Part shown: positions 10,845-18,813 of the stretch, in pieces
Layout of the letters: each line of letters begins with the position of its first letter
Numbering within the stretch: position 1 is the first letter of the stretch
Source of the DNA: DASVTR01 sp036387475
Lineage (GTDB): Bacteria > Acidobacteriota > Blastocatellia > Pyrinomonadales > Pyrinomonadaceae
Direction of reading: 5' to 3'
DNA: 64,000 bases
Assembly (NCBI GenBank): GCA_036387475.1
Contig: DASVTR010000023.1
Span: forward strand, 124,001 to 188,000
Position numbers and translations under genes: made by a program
Notes under the pieces: generated by a model
The model's input: only the letters and a program-made list of their open reading frames with translations
Told to the model about the DNA's origin: nothing
Database searches by the model: none

Positions 10845-11633
10845 TTAGTTTCCGGTTTGCCGCAATAAATTCTCCGGCGCGCCTTCGCCTTCGACCCAGA
10901 CTTCGCCGTCCTCGTAAAATTCTTTCTTCCAGATGGGGACGGTGCGCTTGAGTTCGCGCATGGCCCACTCGCAGGCTTCAAAGGCGGCGCGGCGATGCGG
11001 TGCGCTGACGGAGATGCAGACGCTCGTCTCGCCGATTTCGAGTCTTCCGGTGCGATGCACGATGCCGATGTGCGCGATCTCGAAGCGCTCGTGGGCCTCT
11101 CGTCCGAGTCGGCGCATTTCGCCGAGGGCCATCGGAGCATAGGCTTCGTAGACTAAATAGAGTGTGCGTCTCCCGCGCGTCCACTCGCGGACGTAGCCGT
11201 CGAGCGTGACGGTCGCGCCGCACTCCGGCGGCACAACGCGGCGCGCGACCTCGCCGACATCAATCGGCTCACTCGTTAACTCAAAAAAGCTTGTCTCCGC
11301 GTCTACGCTTTCCTGGGTCAACGCGTCGTCTGCGCCGCCGCTAACAGGTGGGAAGACGGCCAATTCGTCTCCGTCGCGCACCTGCGCCTTTGGCTCGGCA
11401 TACTCCTGATTGACGGCGAACAAGAGAGAACGCCGGAAGCGTTGCTGCAGTAGAGGAAAACGCGCCAGCACTTCAGCGAAAGCGCTCTCTGTATCGGCGG
11501 GAGCGGTGAGTTCTAACTCAATCTCGGAGTCTCCGACAGCTTCGCGCGCCGCTCCGAAGAAGAGGACGCGGACGCGCAATCGTCCCACATCTTCGCTCCC
11601 TTTTTCCGTCTCTTGTTTTCGGCTGCTTGTCAT
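10845..11633 (-). CDS. moaD-moaE: Fused molybdopterin synthase, MoaD-MoaE
   Basis: 262 aa. Residues about 18-100 are a MoaD ubiquitin-like domain (VRVLFFGAAREAVG ... LAVFPPVSGG) ending in Gly99-Gly100. Residues about 115-255 are MoaE: GATVTLDGYVREWTRG, then SAPHRRAAFEACEWAM and ELKRTVPIWKKE with the catalytic lysines. By family knowledge the MoaD Gly-Gly terminus carries a thiocarboxylate that converts precursor Z to molybdopterin in the MoaE active site. Here the GG is internal, so the chain would have to be cut after Gly100 to work. ATGA overlap with the upstream LON-domain gene shows translational coupling. No other moa genes are in the window. Confidence 0.9.
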   Translation of the reverse strand: MTSSRKQETEKGSEDVGRLRVRVLFFGAAREAVGDSEIELELTAPADTESAFAEVLARFPLLQQRFRRSLLFAVNQEYAEPKAQVRDGDELAVFPPVSGGADDALTQESVDAETSFFELTSEPIDVGEVARRVVPPECGATVTLDGYVREWTRGRRTLYLVYEAYAPMALGEMRRLGREAHERFEIAHIGIVHRTGRLEIGETSVCISVSAPHRRAAFEACEWAMRELKRTVPIWKKEFYEDGEVWVEGEGAPENLLRQTGN

Positions 11634-12331
11634 TCGAGGTCTATCTTTTTACCGCCGTGGCCGTTGCCTTTCGCAATCTCGTGCATCCGCGCGCGTTCTT
11701 CATAGCTGGCGAGGGCGCGTGCGAGCAAATCGCGCAGCCGCTCCAAGCGTTCCGCAGTCGAACGTAGCTCAAGCAATTCGAGCTTGACTTCGTTGCTCAG
11801 TTCCATTGCCGCTGCGATAAGAAAGGAGAGGCGCTCCGGTTCTGTGTGAGGTAATTCGGGTAGCCCCGCGCGGTCGTCGTTGATGGTGCGCACAGCGCGC
11901 GCTATCCGCATGAACATCGAGGAAGTTTCTTCGACACGTTGCGCCAGCAAGTCTTCATCCTCTGCTTCGTCTTCAAAGAAAGAAACTTCGGCGACAAGAT
12001 AAGGGTCGTCGCGCTCGACGTAAGCTTCGACGCGATAGCGTATCAGTCCGAGCGTCAGCACATTCGAGCGCCCGTCGGGTAGCTGCTGCACCTCCGTCAC
12101 CTCCGCCACGCAGCCCAGATGACCCGCTGGCGGAACTTCACGACCCGACGCTTCAGCATCGAAAAAAGAGAGGCCGAACAGATTGTCTTTCGCGCGAATA
12201 TCTGTGAGCATCCGGCGATAACGCGGCTCAAAAATATGCAGCGGCAGCGGGACGCCCGGAAATAAAACGAGCGGCAGCGGAAACAGCGGCAGATAACGCA
12301 CGCCGCTCATTCTCTCCAGAGCTTCACTCAT
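11630..12331 (-). CDS. LON N-terminal (substrate-binding) domain protein
   Basis: 233 aa. It starts VRYLPLFPLPLVLFPGVPLPLHIFEPRYRRM, split here as LPLFPLPLVLFPGVPLPLHI and FEPRYRRM, the diagnostic opening of the LON substrate-binding domain. An all-helical Lon-like half follows (ELSNEVKLELLELRSTAERL). There is no AAA+ or protease domain, so this is the stand-alone form, which may select substrates or bind unfolded proteins. The last codons overlap the moaD-moaE start by ATGA. The gene is separated from the upstream SbcD-like gene by a 27-bp perfect hairpin. Confidence 0.88.
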   Translation of the reverse strand: MSEALERMSGVRYLPLFPLPLVLFPGVPLPLHIFEPRYRRMLTDIRAKDNLFGLSFFDAEASGREVPPAGHLGCVAEVTEVQQLPDGRSNVLTLGLIRYRVEAYVERDDPYLVAEVSFFEDEAEDEDLLAQRVEETSSMFMRIARAVRTINDDRAGLPELPHTEPERLSFLIAAAMELSNEVKLELLELRSTAERLERLRDLLARALASYEERARMHEIAKGNGHGGKKIDLE

Positions 12332-12340
12332 AACGAAACG

Positions 12341-12411
12341 ATGAAGGAGGAACGCGGAACGATGAACTTAAGAGCATGTCTTTCGTTCATCGTTCCGCGT
12401 TCCTCCTTCAT
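12341..12411. repeat. Perfect 27-bp hairpin, GAACGATGA-word family
   Basis: Bases 12341-12367 (ATGAAGGAGGAACG...) are the exact reverse complement of 12385-12411, with a 17-nt loop. The right arm overlaps the stop codon of the SbcD-like gene (12408-12410). There is no T-run, so it is not a canonical terminator. The same words recur in the hairpin at 51495-51581. Confidence 0.9.
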
Positions 12412-13778
12412 ACTTTGGCTGTGGCATTGCGCTCGATGGCGCTCAAGGCCGTGGCTGTCGGCGCGTGTTCGAGTTCGGCGGCGGTTGCGGCTTGCTGCTC
12501 AATCTCACCTTGAGCATCGCCGTCAAGTTTTTGTGCGATTAGTTCGATAATCTTGTCGGGCGGTTCGCTGCTGAGAGCCAATTGCTTTGCCCTGATAACC
12601 AGTTCGGCCATCTCTTCTGCGCGATGCTTGTAGCGATTGTCGCGCGCGATGAGGTCTTGGATAATGCGCCGCTCGCGTTCCTGCCGTGGCGCTTGCGCGT
12701 CGAGTCCGGCGGCGATGGCATACTCAACCGGCACGCTCTGGTTGCGCAACATGACGTGCAAAGCATTGGTGCGCTGTTGCGCTTCCTCGCGGATGCGCTT
12801 GATTTCCAGCAGCGAGTTCTTAAAGCCCAAGCGCCCGCGCAAAGTGATTTCGATAATCGGCGCAGGCGCATCTCCTTCGGGGTCGTAACGTCGCGCTTCG
12901 CGCTCGACGGTTTCCAGCACGCCCGCAGTGACGGCCTCAGCATCGACAATCCCGCTCACGTCGAACGAAAGCCTTTGGAACGGTCGCTGCGTATAGTCGC
13001 GCAGGTGCTTGGCCTTCACGTTGAATTGGTCGTCCACTTCGACCAGAAACGCGCCGCGCTCTTCCTTGTACTCGTCAATCGAACAGGCTTCGAGCGAACC
13101 CGGATTGAAGGCCCAGTTTTCAATCTCGAAACGTTTGTGCGTGTGGCCGAGCGCGACGTAGCCCGTCAGGTGCTTCAACTCCTTGAGCGTCGCAATAGGG
13201 ATGGCGGGCAGATTCGGGCGATTGAGTTGGCCCTCGATGTCCGTGTGCAGCATCAGAATATTGAAGCGCCCCTCTGTGCTCGCGCTTCTGAGCGCGTCGG
13301 CCAGCATGGGGATGGCTTTGGCGGCGCTCGCGCCGTACCAATGTGAGCCGAAGATACGCGCGCCAGCGATGTCTATGTATGAACCTGCATGCTCTTCCTC
13401 ATCCCAGGGCACGAGCGTGAGGCGTCCTTCTTCGTCGCGCGCAGGCTCAAGCAGTGTTAAAAATCCCCACTGCGAAAGCGAGCGCATCCAGCTAAAGTCT
13501 GAAGTGGCGTCGCGCTGGTCGTGGTTTCCTTCGATGGCGATAACAGGAATTTTTGCTTCCTTCAAAATATCAAGCCCGGCCATCGCGTGATTCATCGCCT
13601 GCGGGTCAATGTTGCGGCGGTCGAAAAAATCTCCGACGATGAGCACGAAATCAACCTCGTTCGGAATCGCGTGATTGACAATCACGTCATGCCACGCGCG
13701 AAAGAAATCCTTCGTCCGCTCATCCAGATGATAACGGCGACAGCCGAGGTGTACGTCTGCAAGATGGAGGAATTTCAT
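12408..13778 (-). CDS. SbcD/Mre11-like DNA repair exonuclease (metallophosphoesterase)
   Basis: 456 aa. All five metallophosphoesterase motifs are readable: LADVHLG (DxH), VGDFFD (GDxxD), IEGNHDQRD (GNHD), ILMLHTD and GHTHKRF (GHxH). They place two catalytic Mn ions in residues 1-230. A capping domain and a helical C-terminus (about 330-456, with a charged coiled-coil look) follow. By family knowledge it processes double-strand ends and hairpins with an SbcC/Rad50 ATPase; no sbcC is adjacent. Length fits the family (about 400). The stop codon lies in a perfect hairpin repeat. A TATAAT-like box on the minus strand (13855-13860) lies about 77 nt upstream of the ATG but without a good -35. Confidence 0.88.
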   Translation of the reverse strand: MKFLHLADVHLGCRRYHLDERTKDFFRAWHDVIVNHAIPNEVDFVLIVGDFFDRRNIDPQAMNHAMAGLDILKEAKIPVIAIEGNHDQRDATSDFSWMRSLSQWGFLTLLEPARDEEGRLTLVPWDEEEHAGSYIDIAGARIFGSHWYGASAAKAIPMLADALRSASTEGRFNILMLHTDIEGQLNRPNLPAIPIATLKELKHLTGYVALGHTHKRFEIENWAFNPGSLEACSIDEYKEERGAFLVEVDDQFNVKAKHLRDYTQRPFQRLSFDVSGIVDAEAVTAGVLETVEREARRYDPEGDAPAPIIEITLRGRLGFKNSLLEIKRIREEAQQRTNALHVMLRNQSVPVEYAIAAGLDAQAPRQERERRIIQDLIARDNRYKHRAEEMAELVIRAKQLALSSEPPDKIIELIAQKLDGDAQGEIEQQAATAAELEHAPTATALSAIERNATAKV

Positions 13779-13888
13779 AAACAGTTCTTCTTAAAAACCA
13801 ACTCATTCATCATTAGCTTTAATATCAACGAAAACTCGTCCGGGCAGAAAGGGTATTATACGATATGGAAGGAATAAGCGGGAAAAGC

Positions 13889-13972
13889 AGAATCCAGAAT
13901 TCAGAATCCAGGAGTCAGAATAATCGGCGGAAACCATTCTTCTGATTCTCTTTTCTTCTGGCTTCTGGATTC
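13889..13972. repeat. Intergenic hairpin, CAGAATCCAGAA words
   Basis: Left arm: tandem AGAATCC and TCAGAATCCAGGAGTCAGAA words. Right arm: TTCTGATTCTC and CTTCTGGCTTCTGGATTC. The arms pair imperfectly around AATCGGCGGAAACC. TCAGGAG-like family. It lies in the 433-bp gap 13779-14211, which contains no convincing gene. Confidence 0.75.
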
Positions 13973-13987
13973 GTAGTTGACAAAGAT

Positions 13988-14036
13988 GAAGCCCCCGCGA
14001 CTCTAGGGCAGGAGTCTATTAGGCGGCGGGGGCTTC
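13988..14036. repeat. Compact two-level hairpin, possible structured RNA
   Basis: GAAGCCCCCGC (13988-13998) pairs with GCGGGGGCTTC (14026-14036). Inside it GACTC (13999-14003) pairs with GAGTC (14012-14016) around TAGGGCAG, with a TATTAGGCG bulge. GC-rich and lacking a T-run on either side, so a simple terminator is unlikely. Unlike the word-built hairpins around it, it has no tandem words. The remaining 14037-14211 shows nothing I can name. Confidence 0.5.
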
Positions 14037-14211
14037 TGGCTCCGCGCTATGGGAGGGGATTCCATTTGCGCGGGGCGCTGATGGCCTCTCAATGGGGCGA
14101 GCGGCCAAAACTCGTTAACAAAGAACTTTTAAGTAGAGCCACAACAAATAACTTTTGATGATAGCCAAGAGTTGCCTGTGAGGAAGGCTCCTCCTGTGTC
14201 CTCGCATACCC

Positions 14212-14418
14212 CTACGCGAGCTTTTCATGCCCGATGGCATGTGTCCATGATCTCCCAATTCTTCGGGCCTGTGCCCTTGCGCTTCTCTTCATCTTCGGTG
14301 CAGCCGCAGCAGGTCTGGCTTGCCAGTAAGCGGCGCAGGCTCGGATAAACAAAGAGACAAAGAGCGCAACGTAAAAACCGATGATGCCAAATAACAGAAT
14401 GGACTGTGCCTTACTCAT
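14212..14418 (-). CDS. Possible small single-TM protein
   Basis: 68 aa from an ATG. Residues about 5-32 form one hydrophobic helix (ILLFGIIGFYVALFVSLFIR), followed by a strongly basic tail (KMKRSARAQARRIGR). That gives a plausible small inner-membrane protein with the positive end in the cytoplasm. No Shine-Dalgarno sequence is visible upstream of the ATG and I recognise no family, so it may be a chance ORF. It lies just downstream of the receiver gene on the same strand (66 bp gap). Confidence 0.4.
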   Translation of the reverse strand: MSKAQSILLFGIIGFYVALFVSLFIRACAAYWQARPAAAAPKMKRSARAQARRIGRSWTHAIGHEKLA

Positions 14419-14484
14419 GTCGGAAAAGGACGCGCGCGACCACTTCCTTTTGCCTTGCCTGAGAGCGCGCTCCTTGAAACCTTT

Positions 14485-14877
14485 TCAAACAACCTGTAGC
14501 TCGCGCTCGGTGGTAATGCGGCGCATCGTCGCCAGCAATTGTTCAATCTCGAAAGGCTTATCGAGAAATCCGTCCGCGCCGCTGCTGTGACAGGCCCGCT
14601 GCGTTTCCCCGTTGGCCGCCGAACTCAAGACCAGCACCTTCGACTGCGGGAAGCGTACCTTGATGTATTCCAGAATTCGCAAGCCCACTTCCGGCGTATC
14701 CAGCACGGGGGGCAGATGCAAGTCAAGGATCGAAACCGCCGGTTCGTAGATCGTGACGCGGCGCACAGCCGATTGCAGATCGTGGGCCGTCACCACCTCG
14801 TAATCATCGCACAGCGTCCAGAAGAGCTGCTGCGTGATCGCTTTGTCGTCATCCACAATCAAGACTCTGGGCTTCAT
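14485..14877 (-). CDS. Single-domain response regulator (receiver only)
   Basis: 130 aa, a CheY-length receiver. Acidic cluster VDDD (about residues 8-10), phospho-acceptor Asp in SILDLHLPP, switch Ser in VLSSA and conserved Lys in DKPF are all present. No output domain. AGGAGG lies 7 nt before the ATG. The DLHLPP motif is shared with the receiver of the adjacent NtrC-type regulator (DLHLPP at its own acceptor site), so the two receivers probably share a kinase or descend from a duplication. It might compete for phosphate or act by protein contact (inference). Confidence 0.88.
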   Translation of the reverse strand: MKPRVLIVDDDKAITQQLFWTLCDDYEVVTAHDLQSAVRRVTIYEPAVSILDLHLPPVLDTPEVGLRILEYIKVRFPQSKVLVLSSAANGETQRACHSSGADGFLDKPFEIEQLLATMRRITTERELQVV

Positions 14878-14897
14878 CTTGATTTCCTCCTAATGCC

Positions 14898-14918
14898 TTG
14901 CAGCATAATTTACTGCAA
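14898..14918 (-). promoter_or_regulatory. TTGCAG/CTGCAA inverted repeat in the receiver-gene leader
   Basis: TTGCAG (14898-14903) and CTGCAA (14913-14918) are perfect 6-bp arms with a 9-nt AT-rich spacer, just upstream of the AGGAGG of the receiver gene. It could fold in the leader RNA near the ribosome site or be a protein site; neither is proven. Confidence 0.35.
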
Positions 14919-15035
14919 AGCTCGTACCGCATTCGCCAGCAACAGAGAAACCTCCAATTACCGCAGGAAAACACCAGCCGCCCCTGAGCCGTCAGATAAT
15001 ACGTGTGCACAGTTGAAGACAGATTGGCCCGCAAG

Positions 15036-15053
15036 TGTCTACTTTTGTAGACA
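15036..15053 (-). promoter_or_regulatory. TGTCTAC-N4-GTAGACA operator-like palindrome
   Basis: Perfect 7-bp arms around TTTT, about 160 bp upstream of the receiver gene and 85 bp downstream of the NtrC-type gene. Size and symmetry suit a dimeric activator site, for example an enhancer site for the neighbouring sigma-54 activator (inference). A small RNA hairpin is the alternative. Confidence 0.4.
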
Positions 15054-15061
15054 GCCGAAAC

Positions 15062-15140
15062 AAGTCAGGAGTCCAGAGTCCGGAATCGAAAAACAATTTC
15101 TGTCTTATGACTCAGACTCTGGACTCCTGACTTCTGACTA
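15062..15140. repeat. Intergenic hairpin, TCAGGAG-word family
   Basis: GTCAGGAGTCCAGAGT (15064-15079) pairs perfectly with 15116-15131. Outer words continue the pairing imperfectly. It overlaps the stop codon of the NtrC-type gene (15138). The words are the same as in 22355-22437. Confidence 0.85.
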
Positions 15141-16550
15141 TTTTTCGATGTCTTCGGTTTCGTCTTCGTCTTCGTATTCGGAGAGCAGCCTATGCAGGTA
15201 GGAGCGGCTGATGCCCAGACGCTTGGCGGCGGCGACCTTATTGCCGGATTCCGCCTGAAGCGCGCTCTCAATCATCCGCCGCTTGAGGGCTGTGAGCGCG
15301 CCTTCGAGCGTAGTTTCGTCGGCGGCGGTCGCATCCAATGAGGAGCGCAGCATCTTTTCGGGCAGAAACTCAAGGCCGAGGCGCGCGGCGGGCGTCAGCA
15401 CGACGAGGCGTTCCATCAAATTTTCAAGCTCGCGCACGTTGCCCGGCCAATCGTATTCCTGTAGGGCTTCGATTAGCGCAGGGTCGAGCGTGGGCCGTGT
15501 GCGCCCGTGCTTATCTGCGGCCTTTGCCGCAAAGTGAGCGGCCAACAGCGGAATGTCTTCATGGCGCTGGCGCAAAGGGGGTAACACAAGCGGCACGACG
15601 TTGAGGCGGTAATACAAATCACGACGAAAGCGCCCGGCTTCAACCTCTTGTTCGAGGTCGCGGTTGCAGGCGGCGATCAGGCGTATGTCAACGGCCAGCG
15701 TCTTCGTGCCGCCGACGCGCTCAAACTCGCGCTCCTGAAGCACGCGCAGCAATTTGACCTGCACGCTCGGCGTCAACTCCGTAATCTCATCCAGAAAGAG
15801 CGTTCCCTCGTGGGCCAACTCGAAGCGTCCCTTTCGCGCCTGCGTCGCTCCGGTGAAAGCGCCCTTCTCGTGGCCGAAGAGTTCTGATTCGATGAGCGAT
15901 TCCGGCAGGGCCGCGCAACTGACGGCGACAAATGGCCCACTGGCGCGCGTGCTTTCCTCGTGAATCGCGCGGGCCAGCATCTCTTTGCCCGTCCCGTTCT
16001 CCCCGGTCAAAAGCACGGTCGCGCTCGTTCCGGCGACGGCCCGCGCTTGCTTGACCGTCGCTTCGAGTGCCGGACTTCCGCCAATCAGATGGTCGAAGCC
16101 CTTGTGCTTGCTCAATTCGGAACGCAGGCGCAGGATTTCGCGTTCCAACTTGTGCGCGCGTGCCGCCTGATGAACGATGAAGAGAATCTCTTCCGGCTTG
16201 AACGGTTTTTCAAAGAAGCCGTAAGCGCCGCGCCTGACGGCTTCGAGCGCGGCACGCTTTGAACCGCTTCCCGTGACGACGATGACGGGCACGGGCGGGT
16301 GCTTGGCGCGAGCCTCTTCGATGACCGCCAGACCTTCGGAAATATCATCCACCTGCGGCGGCAAATGCAGATCGCTGAGGACAACTTCGACGCGCTCGCG
16401 CTGCAACAACTCGACGGCCTCGGCCCTCGTCCCGGCTTCGAGCACGCGGTATTCGTCGCCGAGCGCCCAACGCAGTCCGCGCCGCACGGCGGTGTCGTCG
16501 TCAACGACCAATACCGTGACTTTCGTCTGCGCTTGCGTCTGCTCGTTCAT
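15138..16550 (-). CDS. NtrC-family sigma-54-dependent response regulator
   Basis: 470 aa from the ATG at 16550; an upstream in-frame TTG (16592) adds a non-conserved 14 residues. Order: receiver (about 8-130; VVDDD, DLHLPP, EKPF), AAA+ sigma-54 activator (about 145-375; Walker A GENGTGKE, GAFTGA loop contacting sigma-54, Walker B LFLDEI, R-finger region RRDLYYRL), and C-terminal Fis-type HTH (NKVAAAKRLGISRSYLHRLL). Overall it resembles the PrsR/NtrC group. The sensor kinase gene directly upstream on the same strand is its likely partner. A sigma-54-like -24/-12 site precedes it, suggesting autoregulation. Confidence 0.93.
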   Translation of the reverse strand: MNEQTQAQTKVTVLVVDDDTAVRRGLRWALGDEYRVLEAGTRAEAVELLQRERVEVVLSDLHLPPQVDDISEGLAVIEEARAKHPPVPVIVVTGSGSKRAALEAVRRGAYGFFEKPFKPEEILFIVHQAARAHKLEREILRLRSELSKHKGFDHLIGGSPALEATVKQARAVAGTSATVLLTGENGTGKEMLARAIHEESTRASGPFVAVSCAALPESLIESELFGHEKGAFTGATQARKGRFELAHEGTLFLDEITELTPSVQVKLLRVLQEREFERVGGTKTLAVDIRLIAACNRDLEQEVEAGRFRRDLYYRLNVVPLVLPPLRQRHEDIPLLAAHFAAKAADKHGRTRPTLDPALIEALQEYDWPGNVRELENLMERLVVLTPAARLGLEFLPEKMLRSSLDATAADETTLEGALTALKRRMIESALQAESGNKVAAAKRLGISRSYLHRLLSEYEDEDETEDIEK

Positions 16551-16687
16551 CGGAATTTGCGTTTCTCTTGAGAGGCCGGAGATAAACTTCAAAGCTCTGG
16601 CGGGTCGGCTCGGTCAGACTTGCTCCTATTGAAGCGTCGTCGCCGCCCCCACGTTCGATCATGTCTTAGCTGGAACTTGAGAGGAAT

Positions 16688-16701
16688 GCAATGCATGGCC
16701 C
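16688..16701 (-). promoter_or_regulatory. Candidate sigma-54 (-24/-12) promoter
   Basis: On the minus strand GGGCCATGCATTGC has GG, exactly 10 bases, then GC, with the TTGC(A) of the -12 box intact; the -24 box GGGCC is imperfect against TGGCAC. It lies 137 nt upstream of the ATG of the sigma-54 activator, in the 194-bp gap after the kinase gene. Confidence 0.4.
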
Positions 16702-16744
16702 GTGAGAAAAGTCTTGAGGCCGCCTCAGGCGACCTAACTTCTCA

Positions 16745-18685
16745 TTACGCCCCCGCGAATCGGGCTGATGGTAACACGACGCGAAAAGTTGCGCCAGCGC
16801 CTTGCTCTGATTTCACTTCGATTCTTCCGCCATGTGCGTGAACGACTTCGCGGCAAGTGTAGAGGCCGAGGCCGACGCCCTTTCTCTTCGTCGTCGCAAA
16901 GGGACGGAAGAGTCGTGTTCGTCGAAACTCCTCGCTGATACCTGGGCCAGTATCGGCGACGCTGAAAAAGATTTCCCCTTCATTTTCCGGCCCGGCTTCG
17001 ATGGTCAGCGTGCCGCTCTGTGTGCCCATCGCTTCGAGCGCGTTGAGAATCAGGTTTTCGAAGACCCGCTCGATGCGTTCGGCATCGACAGAGGCAACGA
17101 GCGTCGAAGGCAAACGCACTTCGACCTGATGCTGCCGCTCGGCCTGTTCAGCCGTGCCTCTGAGCACGCGCTTAATATGCGGCACGAGGTCTGTCGGGCG
17201 CGGGCGCTTGTATTCGCCGCTGAGGCTCTCGACCGGCCCGCTCAATTTGGCGACGAGCGAGCGCAGCTTATCCGTCGATTCCTTTAAAGACTCCATCGCT
17301 TCGGCGCGAAACTCTTCGCGGTCAAACTGCTGTTCCATATTGCTGACAACCAGAGAGAGCGCGGTGATGGAGTTCTTCAAATCGTGCGTCAGCATCGCGG
17401 CCAGTCGCATGAAGGATTCAAACTGCTTCGTCTCTGCTTCGTGCGCAATCTGCTCGTGCAGGCGGTCTGTCATCTGGTTGAAGCTCTCGGCCAGAAGCCG
17501 CGTCTCGTCGCTGGAGCGCACCTCTATGCGTTGATCTAAACGCCCTCCGGCTATCGCCACCGCGCCCTCCGTCACGCGCTCGATGCTGCGCTCCATGCGT
17601 CGCGCAATCAACGTCAGCAAGACGGCGGTCAGGAGGCCCGCCAGCGCGGAGAGGATGATGCTTAGCCAACCGGCCCGCCGGACGCCTCGCAGGGCAGCCG
17701 TCTCGTTGTTCGCTATCCCCAGAGAAACGCCCGTCGCCCGTACGGGTTGATAACTCACAAGCCAGCGCTCATTCTCCGGCGAGTCAAAAGATTTCTGCCC
17801 GCTCTCGCCCGCCAGCATCGCATCGGCGATGGTCTTAAATGATGGCGGCATGATGTTCATGACTGGCCGGTGGAGCAGCGCTTCGTTGTTGTAAAAGACG
17901 ACGTTTCCGCCGCCGTCGAGGACGACGAAGAGACGCGACTCGCTTCCGCCGTCAACGAAGTTAACGATGGCTGCCTTGCACAGCTTGCTGAGCTTCAAAT
18001 CAACGACCAGCGCGCCGCGCGGCGCTTGGGCCGAAGCGTTTGCCATAAAGAGCGGTGTGGTCTGGCGAATGATTGTGCCGGAGGATTCCCGCGAAAGAAC
18101 GGAGCGCAGCGGCGTTTGCTCCGCAGTTGTCCAGACGGTTTCGTTTGGGGCGATGTCGTTCGGTAGAAAGTCAGAGGTTTGATAATTGACTGATGAGACA
18201 TTCGTCGCTGGCTGCGCGACCTCGGCGCGAAAGAGCGGCTTGCGGTTCGCATCGAGGCACGCGAGGGCCACATAACCACTTCGATTGTTGAGCAGAAAGG
18301 CTTCGACCTCAACACGCACTTCAGGTGGAATCTGTGCGCCCGCGCCGCCGTCAGGCGAGACGGATGAAGGAGCGGCTGTCGAGCCTGTTTGCGGCGCTTC
18401 CGGTCTGAATTGAGTGGTGGACGCTGATGCTGTTTGTTGTTTCGCCGCGTTGCTAACGTAATCTCGCAAGGAAAGCGAGCGCGACAGTGCAACCAACTCG
18501 GCTTCGCGGTCAAGCAGGGCACTCTCGATACTATTTGCCGCCGCACGCGCTTCGCGCTCGCCGTCCCGCCGCAGCAGGTCTTCCACCGCACGCACTCCGC
18601 TCAAATAATTAAGCACAGCGAAGACCAGCATCGGAACGATGCCGCACGCAAAGAAGACTAGAAAGAGTTTGGGTCGGATGCCCAC
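16745..18685 (-). CDS. Membrane sensor histidine kinase with extracytoplasmic sensor domain
   Basis: 646 aa. TM1 (about 5-24, LFLVFFACGIVPMLVFAVL), a large extracytoplasmic region (about 25-335, dCache-like by layout and by a PVRATGVSLGIA ending), TM2 (about 340-365, AGWLSIILSALAGLLTAVLL), HAMP (about 365-415), phospho-acceptor helix MLTHDLKNSITAL, and HATPase_c (N-box NLILNALEAM, G1 VADTGPGIS, G2 KGVGLGLYTCREVV). All catalytic boxes are intact. It faces the sigma-54 activator gene, so the pair forms a two-component system; the ligand is unknown. A word-built hairpin separates it from the CysQ-like gene upstream. Confidence 0.92.
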   Translation of the reverse strand: MGIRPKLFLVFFACGIVPMLVFAVLNYLSGVRAVEDLLRRDGEREARAAANSIESALLDREAELVALSRSLSLRDYVSNAAKQQTASASTTQFRPEAPQTGSTAAPSSVSPDGGAGAQIPPEVRVEVEAFLLNNRSGYVALACLDANRKPLFRAEVAQPATNVSSVNYQTSDFLPNDIAPNETVWTTAEQTPLRSVLSRESSGTIIRQTTPLFMANASAQAPRGALVVDLKLSKLCKAAIVNFVDGGSESRLFVVLDGGGNVVFYNNEALLHRPVMNIMPPSFKTIADAMLAGESGQKSFDSPENERWLVSYQPVRATGVSLGIANNETAALRGVRRAGWLSIILSALAGLLTAVLLTLIARRMERSIERVTEGAVAIAGGRLDQRIEVRSSDETRLLAESFNQMTDRLHEQIAHEAETKQFESFMRLAAMLTHDLKNSITALSLVVSNMEQQFDREEFRAEAMESLKESTDKLRSLVAKLSGPVESLSGEYKRPRPTDLVPHIKRVLRGTAEQAERQHQVEVRLPSTLVASVDAERIERVFENLILNALEAMGTQSGTLTIEAGPENEGEIFFSVADTGPGISEEFRRTRLFRPFATTKRKGVGLGLYTCREVVHAHGGRIEVKSEQGAGATFRVVLPSARFAGA

Positions 18686-18698
18686 GGGATTTGATTTT

Positions 18699-18808
18699 AG
18701 GGTAAAAGGGAAAGAGGTAAAAGGGGAAAGGGGAAAGGAAGATTGGATAGAGGCGAGTGGTTTTCCTTTTCCCTTTTACCCTCTTCCCCTCTCCATCTTT
18801 TACCCCTT
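18699..18808. repeat. Intergenic hairpin, GGGTAAAAG-word family
   Basis: Left arm GGGTAAAAGGGAAAG with tandem relatives (AGGTAAAAGGGG, AAAGGGGAAAGG). Right arm CTTTTCCCTTTTACCC and CTCTTCCCCTCTCC. Loop about 18755-18760. Lies between the CysQ-like gene and the kinase gene, both minus strand. Confidence 0.85.
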
Positions 18809-18813
18809 TGTTT

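Noticed and set aside
10581..10868. 95-codon plus-strand frame in the gap upstream of the S41 gene
   Set aside because: No motif, overlaps ends of flanking genes, start without ribosome site.
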